Positions 15,065-24,269 of a stretch of 33,393 nt of DNA are shown piece after piece (positions within the stretch are counted from its first letter, which is position 1; every line of letters begins with the position of its first letter). The DNA is taken from positions 1 through 33,393 of the forward strand of contig JAVBOW010000016.1 of assembly GCA_031550125.1 (NCBI GenBank), written 5' to 3'. The notes beneath the pieces were generated by a model. That model searched no databases. It was not told the DNA's origin and saw only the letters and a list, made by a program, of their open reading frames with translations. Both the position numbers and the translations under genes were made by a program. The stretch is from JAVBOW01 sp031550125. GTDB lineage: Bacteria > Bacteroidota > Bacteroidia > Bacteroidales > Rikenellaceae.

Positions 15065-16665
15065 AACTCCATGGAGGTTTGGTGCCTTACGCCGGTGTAA
15101 TAGACTATGTCGTTTATTCGAAGCAGGTAATTCTTTTCCGGGTTGAGCCACTTGAGTTTAACCGTGTGTGGACCCTCGGGAAGAAGGTATTTCCAAGCGG
15201 GTTCCAGGCGGCGCTCGGTGTTTTTCATCGGCATTACGGCCGTGTGGTCCGGCTTGCCGTCGATCCACACCTCTATCCGGGCCACATAGGGGTCCGCGGG
15301 TTCGGCCAGGCCGAAGACCTCCGAGCCTATGTGCCTCATCGAGACGCGGGCGGCATAGTCGGCCGTCACGCTAACGGTCTTGACCAGGTTACCCCAGATG
15401 ATGAAGCCGTTGCCGTCGAAGGAGAATTCATATTCGGAATCCATCCAGCAATCCTTGCGGTCACGCAGACGGGGATAGGTGTTCTCGAAATTCTGCTCAA
15501 AGGGCAGCACTTCGGGCTTGCGCACGGGAATTACCACTTTTCGGTCGTCCGTCGTGCCGCCGGCGCGGGTGATCATTTCGAGAGCATGCTTCAGACTCAG
15601 GTCGTAGGCTTTGGTCAGGGAGATGTCCGTTCCCTCGAAATCGAGCGTTTCGATCTCCTTCAGGGGTTCGAGCCATTCGGCCGGTATGGCGTCGTAGCCG
15701 TGCATGACCCCCAGCACGCCGCCCACGGTGGCCGGGTTGCAGTCCGAATCCTGTCCGCAGCGCGCGGCGATCTCGATCGAGCGCGAAAAATCGCCCCCGC
15801 CGTATAGAAGTCCTATGGCTATGTAGGCCGCGTTGATCTTAGCGTCGATATTGAAACTAAGGAATACGCCCTTGGGGCAGCCTACGTCGCAATTCCAACG
15901 CTTGTGCATCTCGAACCAGCACTGCTGCCAGTCATCGGGATTCTGTTTGTGCAGGCGGCGCACGTCGTCCACGCAGCGGTAGAATTTGCTTTCGGCCGGA
16001 ATGCCCTCAAGTGCGGCATCCAGGACTTTTTCGGGTGTATCGTACAGGAAGGCGGCCGAATAGAGGCCCGCCACGAAGGCCCCGCCGTAGAAGCCGTCGC
16101 CCGAATTCATTATGTGGCCCACACGCGAGGCTATATCCAGCGCCTCGGGCAGCAGGCCAGGAGCCATCAGCCCAATGAAGTCCGCCTCGATTTGGAAGTC
16201 GAGGTCGTCGGCGTGGGGGTTGTTGAGCCAGTTGCCCGACGCCGGGGGCATAACCCCGTTGCGTATGTTGTAGCGGCCTGCCTGGTTGGCGTGGGCCAGA
16301 TGGTACTCGGGTCCGGCGAAGCGCCGCGCCAGTTCCTCCTGCGAGGCGTCCAGTCCGGCGGCTTCGAAGCTCTCGACGAAGGTAAGGTCGTTGTAGATGT
16401 CGTCGAACAGGCCCGGCTTCTTGTCCCACCAGTATTTGACGTAATGTTCGCCCCAGGGTATGGGCTGGTAGTCCTGGATGGTGGTTCCGGTGAATTTGAA
16501 CTCGGTGGGGGCCCCGTAAACCACTCCTATGGTCTGCCCGGCCCAGCCGCCGCGGATCTTGTCGGAGAGTTCCTCTCGCGATAGTTCCTTTTCGGTGAGT
16601 GGCTTTTCTCCGCAGCACGAAGCCAGCAGCAAAGCCACAGCTGATATGTGGATGAATTTTTTCAT
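15061..16665 (-). CDS. Exported ADP-ribosylglycohydrolase-family lipoprotein 2
   Basis: This 534-aa lipoprotein has its lipobox in ALLLASC (Cys17 or Cys18). The domain order is the same as in the neighbouring paralogue: DKIRGGWAGQTIG near residue 35, LFDDIYND (D88, D89), HADDLDFQIEADFIG near 151, and GQDSDCNPATVGGVLG (D306, D308), then a C-terminal beta domain. Blocks such as NPDDWQQCWFE are shared almost unchanged, so the two genes are recent paralogues. As in its neighbour, Thr/Ser ligands of the canonical family are replaced. Hydrolysis of an N- or O-riboside bond in the periplasm or at the surface is the family-based expectation; the actual substrate is not known. The stop overlaps the start of the next gene by four bases. 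Confidence 0.85.
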   Translation of the reverse strand: MKKFIHISAVALLLASCCGEKPLTEKELSREELSDKIRGGWAGQTIGVVYGAPTEFKFTGTTIQDYQPIPWGEHYVKYWWDKKPGLFDDIYNDLTFVESFEAAGLDASQEELARRFAGPEYHLAHANQAGRYNIRNGVMPPASGNWLNNPHADDLDFQIEADFIGLMAPGLLPEALDIASRVGHIMNSGDGFYGGAFVAGLYSAAFLYDTPEKVLDAALEGIPAESKFYRCVDDVRRLHKQNPDDWQQCWFEMHKRWNCDVGCPKGVFLSFNIDAKINAAYIAIGLLYGGGDFSRSIEIAARCGQDSDCNPATVGGVLGVMHGYDAIPAEWLEPLKEIETLDFEGTDISLTKAYDLSLKHALEMITRAGGTTDDRKVVIPVRKPEVLPFEQNFENTYPRLRDRKDCWMDSEYEFSFDGNGFIIWGNLVKTVSVTADYAARVSMRHIGSEVFGLAEPADPYVARIEVWIDGKPDHTAVMPMKNTERRLEPAWKYLLPEGPHTVKLKWLNPEKNYLLRINDIVYYTGVRHQTSMEL

Positions 16666-16668
16666 GGC

Positions 16669-18645
16669 TTACAGAGGTGGATAGACCGAAAGTTCGGTCA
16701 CTGAGGTGAATGAGGATGTGCCTTTGGTGGGTTTATTCCAGTGGTCCTGTATCTTGGTGTCGCCTATGATGCGTATGGCGGTGGTCTCCACGGGGGAGAA
16801 CTCCAGCAGGAACTCGACGAAGTTGGGCTGGAAGAACACTATGTCTGTGGCGGGCAAGGCGGGCGTCGAGCGGTAGCCGCCTACGTCTTTCCAACGGCCC
16901 TCATTGTCCTTGTACTGGATGTTGAGCGAGGTGAGCCATCCGCCGAACTCCTCCATGCAGCCTATGTGGAAGCCGATCATGCCTATCCGCTGGGGCGTTT
17001 CCCAGCCGTAGCCCAGGTAGTCGACCTTGGGGATGTCGGCGTTGGCGGCCAGGGTGTAGAACACCGAACCGGGGCCGTTCAGTTTTCCGTCGCGTATCAC
17101 CTCCACGCTATTTGCATACATAGGTTTACCGTAAGTTATCCAGCATTTGTATAACGCGTCGGTATTGAGGTTTCTTACGTTGGTAAGCACTGTGTCGGCC
17201 TCGGGGGCGAGGTTTTTCCCGCGCACGACGAGCGAAAAATCCTTCTCGAGACTCGTCTTGCCGTTGGATAGCGAGAGGGTGATCGCATAGCGGCCCGCAC
17301 GCGAGGGGGTACCGTGGAGGCGGGCCCCGTCGAGGATCATGCCGTCGGGCAGGGAGCCTTTGGCGAGCGTCCAGCGGTAGCTCTCGTTGGACGCGCAGCT
17401 GAAGCGGTAGTCGGCAGCCTTGCCCCGTTCGAGCCTCGGTGCCGGACCCACGCAGAATTCCATGGGGGGGGCGAAGCGGCCCGAAGTGTTGATGGTAAGG
17501 GTGTTGCCCGAGAGTTTGCCGCCGTGGGCCGTAACCAGGGCCACGGCCTGGCTGACGGTGCGGTCGATCATATCCTCGATCGAGGCGTCGGGCATGTCGT
17601 AGCGCGTGATGTTGATGTAACGGTCGTTGAAGGGCTTGGTCCATCCCTTGATGGGCATGGTGAGCGCCGCGGAGAACGATTTGGCACCGTAGATCACGCC
17701 CAGTATGCCGCCCACGGTGGCCGTCTGGTTGTCTGCGTCGAAGCCCATGGCGCAGCCCAGATCCATCGTAAGCTGCAGGTCGCCCTTGCCGTAGAGCATT
17801 GAGAGTATGCCGCAGGCACCGTTGAGGTTGGCGTTCCAGATGGTCTTGGTCATCTCGTCCTCCTCGACGTAATATTTTTGGGCCATTTCGGCGCGTGCCT
17901 TGGTCCAGTCGTTCGGGTATTTGTCGTATAGGGCCAGCATGTGTTGCACGGTGGCTTTGTAGCGGTCACCCTCGGGGAGGTACGTAAGTGCCTTTTCCAC
18001 CAGTTTACGGATATCCTTCTCGAAGAACGCCTCGGCGTACATGGCCCCGTAGTGTACCGTGGGCGAGGTGGCCCAGCCGTCGGATGTGATGCGGGCCGCC
18101 CAATCCGATTTGCCCGCCGCGTAGAGGGCCATGCCCGGGGCGGTGTAGGCCCATATCTCGTTGATGAGTTGCGGGTCGATCTGGTACCAGTGGGGGTTGC
18201 ACTGCATGCTGCCCGTGAAGGGGGGCGTGAAGCCGTGGTGCATCAGCCCCAGGGCGGCGCGGTTGGCCAGCCACACGCGGTCGCGGATGTGGTACATCCA
18301 TCCCTCGCGCATCTGGGCGTAGGAGGGTTCGTGGCCGTATTTCTCCATCAGCGTCAGGTAGAGGTACTCCACGTCCGTGTCATCGTCCGAAAAGGCCCCG
18401 TCGTACTGCTCGAGTTTAATGAGGCTCTTCGAGTACCCGTAGGGCCAGTCGGCCTGGTTACCCGGATTTTCGATGAATTTATTCTCGAACGGCAAACCGT
18501 AGATGTTGCCCACCATCTGGCCTATCCACGCTCCGGCGATCTTGTCGCGCAGCTCGGCCATCGTAATCTTTTTCTGTGCAGCGTTCGCCGCAGAGACCGT
18601 CAGGGTCCCGACCAGCATAACGGCCGCTATTTTCAAAGTTTTCAT
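16669..18645 (-). CDS. Exported multidomain ADP-ribosylglycohydrolase-family protein 3
   Basis: This 658-aa protein has a type I signal peptide (VSAANAA before QKK). The catalytic domain (about 28-395) carries RDKIAGAWIGQMVGNIYG, a more canonical first metal motif FSDDDTDVEY (residues 85-93) and a second motif GFDADNQTATVGGILG (D303, D305) where Asn replaces the usual Thr/Ser. It is clearly more distant from the two lipoprotein paralogues. Residues of about 410-480 look like a putative Ig domain (LPDGMILDGARLHGTPSRAGRY), and about 490-655 a discoidin or F5/8-type carbohydrate-binding module. It lies 1 nt from the susD stop and 3 nt from the next paralogue, so co-translation is likely. The binding modules suggest a large or surface-attached ribosylated substrate. 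Confidence 0.85.
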   Translation of the reverse strand: MKTLKIAAVMLVGTLTVSAANAAQKKITMAELRDKIAGAWIGQMVGNIYGLPFENKFIENPGNQADWPYGYSKSLIKLEQYDGAFSDDDTDVEYLYLTLMEKYGHEPSYAQMREGWMYHIRDRVWLANRAALGLMHHGFTPPFTGSMQCNPHWYQIDPQLINEIWAYTAPGMALYAAGKSDWAARITSDGWATSPTVHYGAMYAEAFFEKDIRKLVEKALTYLPEGDRYKATVQHMLALYDKYPNDWTKARAEMAQKYYVEEDEMTKTIWNANLNGACGILSMLYGKGDLQLTMDLGCAMGFDADNQTATVGGILGVIYGAKSFSAALTMPIKGWTKPFNDRYINITRYDMPDASIEDMIDRTVSQAVALVTAHGGKLSGNTLTINTSGRFAPPMEFCVGPAPRLERGKAADYRFSCASNESYRWTLAKGSLPDGMILDGARLHGTPSRAGRYAITLSLSNGKTSLEKDFSLVVRGKNLAPEADTVLTNVRNLNTDALYKCWITYGKPMYANSVEVIRDGKLNGPGSVFYTLAANADIPKVDYLGYGWETPQRIGMIGFHIGCMEEFGGWLTSLNIQYKDNEGRWKDVGGYRSTPALPATDIVFFQPNFVEFLLEFSPVETTAIRIIGDTKIQDHWNKPTKGTSSFTSVTELSVYPPL

Positions 18646-18646
18646 A

Positions 18647-20209
18647 TCAGTTGGTATATCCGTCGTTTTGGATGAGGTTGGGATTCACCCTGCGGCGCTC
18701 TTCTGGCAGTGGATAAAGTTTGCGCGTGGGCGACGAGACGTCGGGTTTACTCCACCCCGTACCGAGGTATTTGCCGAAGCGGATCATATCGTTGCGGCGC
18801 CAGCTCTCCCATGCGAATTCGCTACCCCTCTCCGTATAAAGGCTCTCAAGGGTGAGCGTGCCGGCGGTGAAGGGGGCGAGTCCGGCTCGGGTGCGGATAC
18901 GCTGGAAATCGGCGTTGGCGAGCAGCGCATTGAGGTCTTTCGACTGGCGTAGCAGGGCCTCTGCGTACATATACAGCACATCGGCGTAGCGGAAGATGGC
19001 GAAGTGGTTGCCCATCCCTATCATGTTGTCGGCGTCGACCAGCACGCCGTCGATCTGGTAGGTCCATTTCCAGATGCGGGCCCCCTGGTTGCTCTGGCGG
19101 CGTGTGGAGGCGCCGCCGAAGCGCGGAAATGTCGTTTCGGGGAACTGCGGGTCGATCACATAATTGACCCCGCCCGTCATTATCGGATTGCCGTTGATGT
19201 CGTACTGCTGGCCGAAGAGCCATGTGTCGTCGCGGCGCGTGTCGCCCGTCTCGTATTTGGTGAAGAAGTCGGGCTGACACACGAAGCCGTCCCACACCGT
19301 GGCCGTGATGTTGAATTTAGAGGCGAGGATCTGGTTGAGGCCCCAGAAATGGAGCGTGAAACCGTTGTTGTCGCTGGTTGTGTAGACGTTGTCATAGGGG
19401 ATCGAGAGCATGTTCTCGCCCGAGATCTGGTTGCCCATCTCGAAATTGGCCTTGTAGCTGCTTTCGACGCTGTAGGCCCCCGAGGTGAACACGGCGTTGC
19501 ATGCAGCTTCGGCCTCGGCCCATTTGGCGGTACCCACCCACTCCTGGTGGTTGAGGTAGATCTTGGCAAGCAGCGCATTGGCGGCCCCCTGCGTGAAACG
19601 GCTGTAATTTTCCGTGCTTCGCGTGATGTCGAGATGCTGGATGCTTTCGGTGATCTCCGTGATAAGGAACGGCACTACGTAATCACGGCCTTTCTGGGGC
19701 GGCATCGACTTGTCCGTAGGGTCGGTCGAGAATGGAATGTTGCCCCAGGCATCCACGGCCCAATAGTAGTAGAGCGCGCGGAGCAGCCTTACCTGCGATA
19801 TGAGTTTGTTGCGCTCGGGGAACTGGGCCTCGGAGCGGTTCATCTCGTAGATGGCGTCGTTGCAGGCGGCTATACCGTCGAAGACGAAATCCCAGCCGGT
19901 ACGGATCAATTTGTTATTGACTGGAAAGGAGTGGGTCTGCAATTCCTGGTACCGTGTCTCTCCCCACTCGCCCGAGGGGTTGATGGGTACACAGCACTCG
20001 TCCGACGAGATCATGTTGAGGGTCCACAGGCTCTGCTCGGTGCAGTAATTCTGCAGGGTGGAGTATGCCTGGCCCGAAGCGCTGAAGAACATCTGCGGGC
20101 TGTTAATGTATTGGTCCCTCGGCAGGCCCGAGTAGACCGTTTCGTCGAGATTCGTACAACCCCACATGAGCGCGCAGGCTACTATCGGCAATATATTTTT
20201 TATTTTCAT
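18647..20209 (-). CDS. susD: SusD-like nutrient-binding outer-membrane lipoprotein
   Basis: This 520-aa protein of the RagB/SusD family sits on the outside of the outer membrane and delivers ligand to the SusC channel. The lipobox is ALMWGC (Cys18) followed by TNLDETVYSGLPRDQY, a typical SusD start. Tetratricopeptide-like helices include EAQFPERNKLISQVRLLRALYYYWAVDAWGN, and the C-terminal RKLYPLPEERRRVNPNLIQNDGY is the conserved SusD ending. It pairs with the susC gene 13 nt upstream. The ligand cannot be read from sequence; the operon content points to a ribosylated compound. Confidence 0.95.
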   Translation of the reverse strand: MKIKNILPIVACALMWGCTNLDETVYSGLPRDQYINSPQMFFSASGQAYSTLQNYCTEQSLWTLNMISSDECCVPINPSGEWGETRYQELQTHSFPVNNKLIRTGWDFVFDGIAACNDAIYEMNRSEAQFPERNKLISQVRLLRALYYYWAVDAWGNIPFSTDPTDKSMPPQKGRDYVVPFLITEITESIQHLDITRSTENYSRFTQGAANALLAKIYLNHQEWVGTAKWAEAEAACNAVFTSGAYSVESSYKANFEMGNQISGENMLSIPYDNVYTTSDNNGFTLHFWGLNQILASKFNITATVWDGFVCQPDFFTKYETGDTRRDDTWLFGQQYDINGNPIMTGGVNYVIDPQFPETTFPRFGGASTRRQSNQGARIWKWTYQIDGVLVDADNMIGMGNHFAIFRYADVLYMYAEALLRQSKDLNALLANADFQRIRTRAGLAPFTAGTLTLESLYTERGSEFAWESWRRNDMIRFGKYLGTGWSKPDVSSPTRKLYPLPEERRRVNPNLIQNDGYTN

Positions 20210-20222
20210 AGCTCTTTGTGTA

Positions 20223-23162
20223 TTAGAATAATACGTTTATTCCGAGGGTGAATACGCTCGTGCGGGGATAGTAACTCAGGCTCTCGATGCCCGGCGTGAG
20301 GCCCGAAAGGCTAACCTCGGGATCTACGCCTGTGTAGTCGGTGATACAGAGTATGTTCTGGGCTGTGAAGCTGATCCTCATACGCTCGATGTAAGGCGAC
20401 TTGAAATCCAGGTTATAGCCCAGCGAAATGTTGTCGATCTTGAAATAGGTGGCGTCTTCGATGTATTTCGACGAGTATACCGGCGGGCCCATGAAAGGTT
20501 GGCCGTCCAGCCACGACGAGAGCACGTTGCGCAGACCTATGTTCTGGATGTTCTGATAATAGGCGTTATATGAGTTGAAAATTTTGCCCCCTATCGAAGC
20601 GCGGGCCATGATGTTGAGGTCCCAGTTCTTGTAGGCCAACGTATTGCTCCAGCCCAACACGAAGTCGGGGTAGGCCGAACCCACTCTCTTCCATTTAGTC
20701 TCGGGAGGTACCGATGAGCCTACGGCGCCCACGAATTGATCGCGCCCACGGCTGTCGAGTCCGTCCCAGATCGGGGCGTAGAACGTCCCTAACGATTCGC
20801 CTGCTATGATCCTCTGGCAGTTGACCCCCATTGGAGTGTTCAGCCAGCCCACGACAGAGGTGGTGTTGGCGAACTCTTCATTGGTGAACTTATTCAGTTT
20901 ATTGGTGTTGCGCGAAAAAGTCAGCGTGGTGTTCCAGCGGAAATCCCTATTCTTGACGGGAATGGCGTTGAGGGTTATTTCAATACCCTTGTTGGTAAGG
21001 TCGCCCACGTTGGCCAGTTTCCAGGGGACGTAATTGGGAGGCACAGGTACGTCATACTCGTTGAGCAGGTTGTAGGTGTTCCTGGAATAGTAGTCGATGG
21101 TACCGCCCACGCGACCTGCCAGCAGCGAGAAGTCGAGGCCCATGTTGAACTCGGCTTTCTCTTCCCACCCCAGGTCGGGGTTGGGGTTCTGGGCGGGCAT
21201 GTAGGCGTTCTGCCACTGGCCGTTGTAGTAGTAATAGCCGCTGGTACTCATGAGGAATTGCGAGCGGTAGCTCGGTATGTCCTGGTTGCCAGTAACGCCG
21301 TAGCCGACCCTGAACTTTAGCTCGTTCACCCAACGGACGTCCTGCATGAACTCCTCCTGGCTTATGCGCCAACCGGCGCTCACGGCCGGGAAAAATCCCC
21401 ATCTGTTATTTTCTCCGAAGCGCGTGGAGCCGTCGTTGCGGAATGAAACCGATGCGAGGTATTTTTCGTCGTAGTTGTACATAGCCCTGCCGAAGTACGA
21501 GATATACGTGTTGCTTTCCTTATAGGAATCCATTTCGCCTTGGCCCCGCCTGAGGAATGCCCCGGCGCGTATGTTGTTGGTCCCCCATACGTCGAAGTCG
21601 AAGTCTTGGTTCATCATGTATGAACTTTGGAACATGGCTTTCTCGTAGGCGTATCCTGCGACGGCCTGCAGGTTATGCTTGCCAAGGAAGGTGCGGGTGT
21701 AGTTGAAGGTGCTTTCGAACTGGACCGAGTTGGAGTACTCGTTGGATATCGAAGCCATCCCGCCGGCGCCTATCATGCTGGGGTAGTAGTCGGTGCGGTA
21801 CTCGCGCGACTCGTAGCGCTGCTGGGTGTAGGCCAGGAAATTGTCCCATTTGAGGCCCTTTACTGGCAGGATGTTGAGCGTAGCTCTGACGCTGGCGCCC
21901 ACGTCGTCGGCCTGGCGCTCGGCGTCGCGCTCGTTGATCATGGCCACGGGGTTGTAGTAGCCCACCGTGTTAAGCACGCGACTGTAACCGCCCGATGCGA
22001 AGTCCGCGGGATCGTAGACGCTCTCGGTGGGGTTGTGCATGAAGGCCTGTTCGAAGGCGCTGTTGATCGCGGGCGAGTATTTGCGCTTCGAGAAGGAGAG
22101 GTTGTAGTTAAGGTCCAGCCAATTCTCGAACGCGCTCTGGCGGATATTGGTCTTAACCAGGTACTTGTCCGAGTCGTTGCGCTTCTGGATGCCCTGGTTC
22201 ATCTCCACGTTGAGTACCGTGCGGTGCGAGAATTTTTCAGAACCTCCCGACACGGCGAAACTGTGTTTCTGGCTGAACGGCGTGCGGGTGATCTCCCTGA
22301 GCCAGTCGGTGTCGCCGTCGTAGAGCGACGACGAGGCCCCGGGGGCGTAGTTGGTGATGGTCCACCTGAATTCCTCGGCGCTCATCGGTTCGGCTATGCG
22401 GGCTATGGACTGAATGCTCCACTGGCCGTCGTATTCCACTTGGGTGACACCGGACTTGGCGCGTTTGGTGGTTATTATCACCACGCCGTTGGTACCACGC
22501 GTGCCGTAGATAGCCGCCGCTGAGCCGTCCTTGAGTACGTCCACCGATTCGACCTCCTGGAAGTTGATGTTGCGGATGTCGGCCCCGGCCACTCCGTCGA
22601 TGATGATAAGCGGCCCCTGTCCGCTCATCATGGTGTTAGTGCCGCGCAGCAGCAGCTCGAATTGAGCGTTTGGATCGCCGCCAGAGGGGTTGACGACGCT
22701 CAGACCGGCCACCTTGCCCTGCAGGATCCCCGCGGCGGTGGTGAAGGTACCCTGGTTGAAGTCTTCGCTCTTCAGGCTAGCCACCGAGCCGGTGATCTCT
22801 TTCTGGGTCGTGGTGCCGTAGCCGATCACTACCACCTGGTCGACCTTAAGCGCGTCTTCGGAGAGTTCTATTTCAAAGAATGTCTGCGCCCTTACGGTCA
22901 CCTCTTGCGTAAGGTAGCCCAGGGAGCCTACGGAAAGGACACTGCCCGAAGGGGCCACGATGGTGAATTTACCCTGGTTGTCGGTCGTCACGCCGTTGGT
23001 GGTCCCTTTAATAATTACCGACGCACCCAATAAGGGTTCCTTGTTGACGGCGTCCCTGACCACGCCATTAACCCGCTGGGCTTGGGCGGCCGAGGCGAAA
23101 ACGAACGCGAGAGCCAACGTAAGAGCCGTCGTTGCTATCTTGCGAGTAAGGTTTGACATCAT
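20223..23162 (-). CDS. susC: SusC-like TonB-dependent outer-membrane transporter
   Basis: The protein is about 979 aa. The start is one of two adjacent ATGs at 23162 or 23159, chosen because the signal peptide (ALTLALAFVFASAAQAQ) begins there; longer in-frame starts run back towards ribokinase. After the signal comes a carboxypeptidase regulatory-like domain (VNGVVRDAVNKEPLLGASV), a TonB-box/plug entry (DQVVVIGYGTTTQKEITGSV), the plug with VDVLKDGSAAAIYGTRGTNGVVIITTK, and a beta-barrel ending in SVFTLGINVLF. With SusD it forms the energised import pair. It lies 35 nt after the ribokinase stop. Confidence 0.95.
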   Translation of the reverse strand: MMSNLTRKIATTALTLALAFVFASAAQAQRVNGVVRDAVNKEPLLGASVIIKGTTNGVTTDNQGKFTIVAPSGSVLSVGSLGYLTQEVTVRAQTFFEIELSEDALKVDQVVVIGYGTTTQKEITGSVASLKSEDFNQGTFTTAAGILQGKVAGLSVVNPSGGDPNAQFELLLRGTNTMMSGQGPLIIIDGVAGADIRNINFQEVESVDVLKDGSAAAIYGTRGTNGVVIITTKRAKSGVTQVEYDGQWSIQSIARIAEPMSAEEFRWTITNYAPGASSSLYDGDTDWLREITRTPFSQKHSFAVSGGSEKFSHRTVLNVEMNQGIQKRNDSDKYLVKTNIRQSAFENWLDLNYNLSFSKRKYSPAINSAFEQAFMHNPTESVYDPADFASGGYSRVLNTVGYYNPVAMINERDAERQADDVGASVRATLNILPVKGLKWDNFLAYTQQRYESREYRTDYYPSMIGAGGMASISNEYSNSVQFESTFNYTRTFLGKHNLQAVAGYAYEKAMFQSSYMMNQDFDFDVWGTNNIRAGAFLRRGQGEMDSYKESNTYISYFGRAMYNYDEKYLASVSFRNDGSTRFGENNRWGFFPAVSAGWRISQEEFMQDVRWVNELKFRVGYGVTGNQDIPSYRSQFLMSTSGYYYYNGQWQNAYMPAQNPNPDLGWEEKAEFNMGLDFSLLAGRVGGTIDYYSRNTYNLLNEYDVPVPPNYVPWKLANVGDLTNKGIEITLNAIPVKNRDFRWNTTLTFSRNTNKLNKFTNEEFANTTSVVGWLNTPMGVNCQRIIAGESLGTFYAPIWDGLDSRGRDQFVGAVGSSVPPETKWKRVGSAYPDFVLGWSNTLAYKNWDLNIMARASIGGKIFNSYNAYYQNIQNIGLRNVLSSWLDGQPFMGPPVYSSKYIEDATYFKIDNISLGYNLDFKSPYIERMRISFTAQNILCITDYTGVDPEVSLSGLTPGIESLSYYPRTSVFTLGINVLF

Positions 23163-23197
23163 ATATTCGGAAGTTTTAGGTTTTTGCAGTATTTGGA

Positions 23198-24097
23198 TCA
23201 CTGTATCTCCCTGCGATAGGGGATTGACGATTGCGCCCCCATGCGGGTAACGGAAATGGCGGCGGCCTTGGTTGCGAAGCGGACGGCCTCGGAGAGCGTT
23301 TTGCCCTCGGAGAGCGCCACGCACAGGGCTCCATTGAAAGTGTCGCCGGCAGCAGTCGTGTCCGTCGCCGTGACCTTTTGGGCTGGTACGCGCTCGGATG
23401 CCGCTTTGTTTTTCACCAGCGATCCAAGCGAACCCAGGGTGACCACTACGTTCTGCACACCGAGCGCAAGCAATGCGTCGGCGGCATTCTCTGCACTGTC
23501 CCAGTCTGTTACACTCATTCCCGTCAGGGCCTGGCTCTCGGTGCGGTTGGGGGTTATGAGGTAGAGGCGCGAAAGGAGTTCTTTCGAGAGGGTGGCCGCA
23601 GGCGCGGGGTTGAGTACCACTTTGGCGCCTGCAGCAAAAGCTATCCGGGCCGTGTATTCGATCACCTCCATCGGGATCTCGAGTTGCATGAGAAGGTACT
23701 CGGCGCCCTCTATCAACTCGCGGACGGCCTCGATGTCCTCAACGGTTAGTTTGGCGTTGGCGCCGGGGGCCACGACGATGCTGTTCTCGGCATGGGCGTC
23801 TACGCTTATCAGGGCCACTCCCGAGGGGGTGTGCGCGTCTATCATTATGCGCGAGATGTCCATGCCGTCTTTTTTATATCCTTCGAGGGAACCCCGGCCG
23901 AACATGTCGTCGCCGACGCGGGCCACGAACGACACCCCGTCGCCGAGCCTGGCGACGGCCACGGCCTGGTTGGCCCCCTTGCCGCCGGGCGTCATCATGA
24001 ACGTTCCGCCCAGGACGGTCTCTCCCGGTTCGGGAATGCGTTCGGTCTTGATTACCAGGTCGGTGTTGGAACTTCCTATTACGACGATCTTTTCCAT
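23198..24097 (-). CDS. rbsK: Ribokinase
   Basis: This PfkB-family kinase of 299 aa phosphorylates D-ribose to ribose 5-phosphate in the cytoplasm. Family signatures are TPGGKGANQAVAVARLG (38-45 core), VLNPAPA near residue 161, VTLGSLGS and the catalytic DTTAAGDTFNGAL (246-258, catalytic Asp252). It is the first gene of the operon, directly behind a strong promoter that is shared back-to-back with the LacI regulator. Its position at the head of a SusCD operon is the best evidence that the end product of the system is free ribose or a close pentose. Other PfkB sugars such as deoxyribose cannot be excluded. Confidence 0.93.
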   Translation of the reverse strand: MEKIVVIGSSNTDLVIKTERIPEPGETVLGGTFMMTPGGKGANQAVAVARLGDGVSFVARVGDDMFGRGSLEGYKKDGMDISRIMIDAHTPSGVALISVDAHAENSIVVAPGANAKLTVEDIEAVRELIEGAEYLLMQLEIPMEVIEYTARIAFAAGAKVVLNPAPAATLSKELLSRLYLITPNRTESQALTGMSVTDWDSAENAADALLALGVQNVVVTLGSLGSLVKNKAASERVPAQKVTATDTTAAGDTFNGALCVALSEGKTLSEAVRFATKAAAISVTRMGAQSSIPYRREIQ

Positions 24098-24162
24098 ATG
24101 TTTGGGAGTTGTTTTTGTCCGATTTTTGCCCGTTGGCTATTTATATCCTTGCTTATGATTCA

Positions 24163-24178
24163 GCGCAATCGTTTGTGC
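24163..24178. promoter_or_regulatory. Candidate LacI-family operator
   Basis: GCGCAATCGTTTGTGC is an imperfect palindrome centred on CG at 24170-24171, the usual symmetry of LacI-family operators. It abuts the -7 box of the ribokinase promoter and would cover the start of transcription, so a bound LacI-type repressor would block the operon. It is inferred from symmetry and position only. Confidence 0.4.
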
Positions 24179-24208
24179 AAATATAAAAAGGAAAAAATAA
24201 ATTTCAAA
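24178..24208 (-). promoter_or_regulatory. Consensus promoter of the ribosyl-utilisation operon
   Basis: The minus strand has TTTG (24208-24205), a 19-nt spacer and TATATTTG (24185-24178), a full match to the Bacteroidota sigma consensus. It lies 80 nt before the ribokinase start. Confidence 0.8.
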
Positions 24209-24213
24209 CCTTT

Positions 24214-24244
24214 TTTGAAAATTTATGGCAAATAACTAATTTTG
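24214..24244 (+). promoter_or_regulatory. Consensus promoter of the lacI-type regulator gene
   Basis: TTTG at 24214-24217, a 19-nt spacer and TAATTTTG at 24237-24244 form a full consensus promoter. The two divergent -33 boxes are only 5 nt apart (CAAA 24205-24208 and TTTG 24214-24217) within the imperfect inverted repeat 24199-24224, so the two polymerases should compete. Confidence 0.8.
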
Positions 24245-24269
24245 CCGCAGTAACAACTCCTGACAGGAA

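Noticed and set aside
13559..15151. Longer upstream starts for the esterase, hydrolase 1 and susC
   Set aside because: The extensions overlap the preceding genes and place signal peptides in the interior; the internal ATGs give proper lipoprotein or signal peptide N-termini and usual gene overlaps.
21627..22523. Plus-strand open frame of about 300 codons opposite susC
   Set aside because: The opposite strand encodes a full SusC with plug and barrel motifs; the frame is a shadow.
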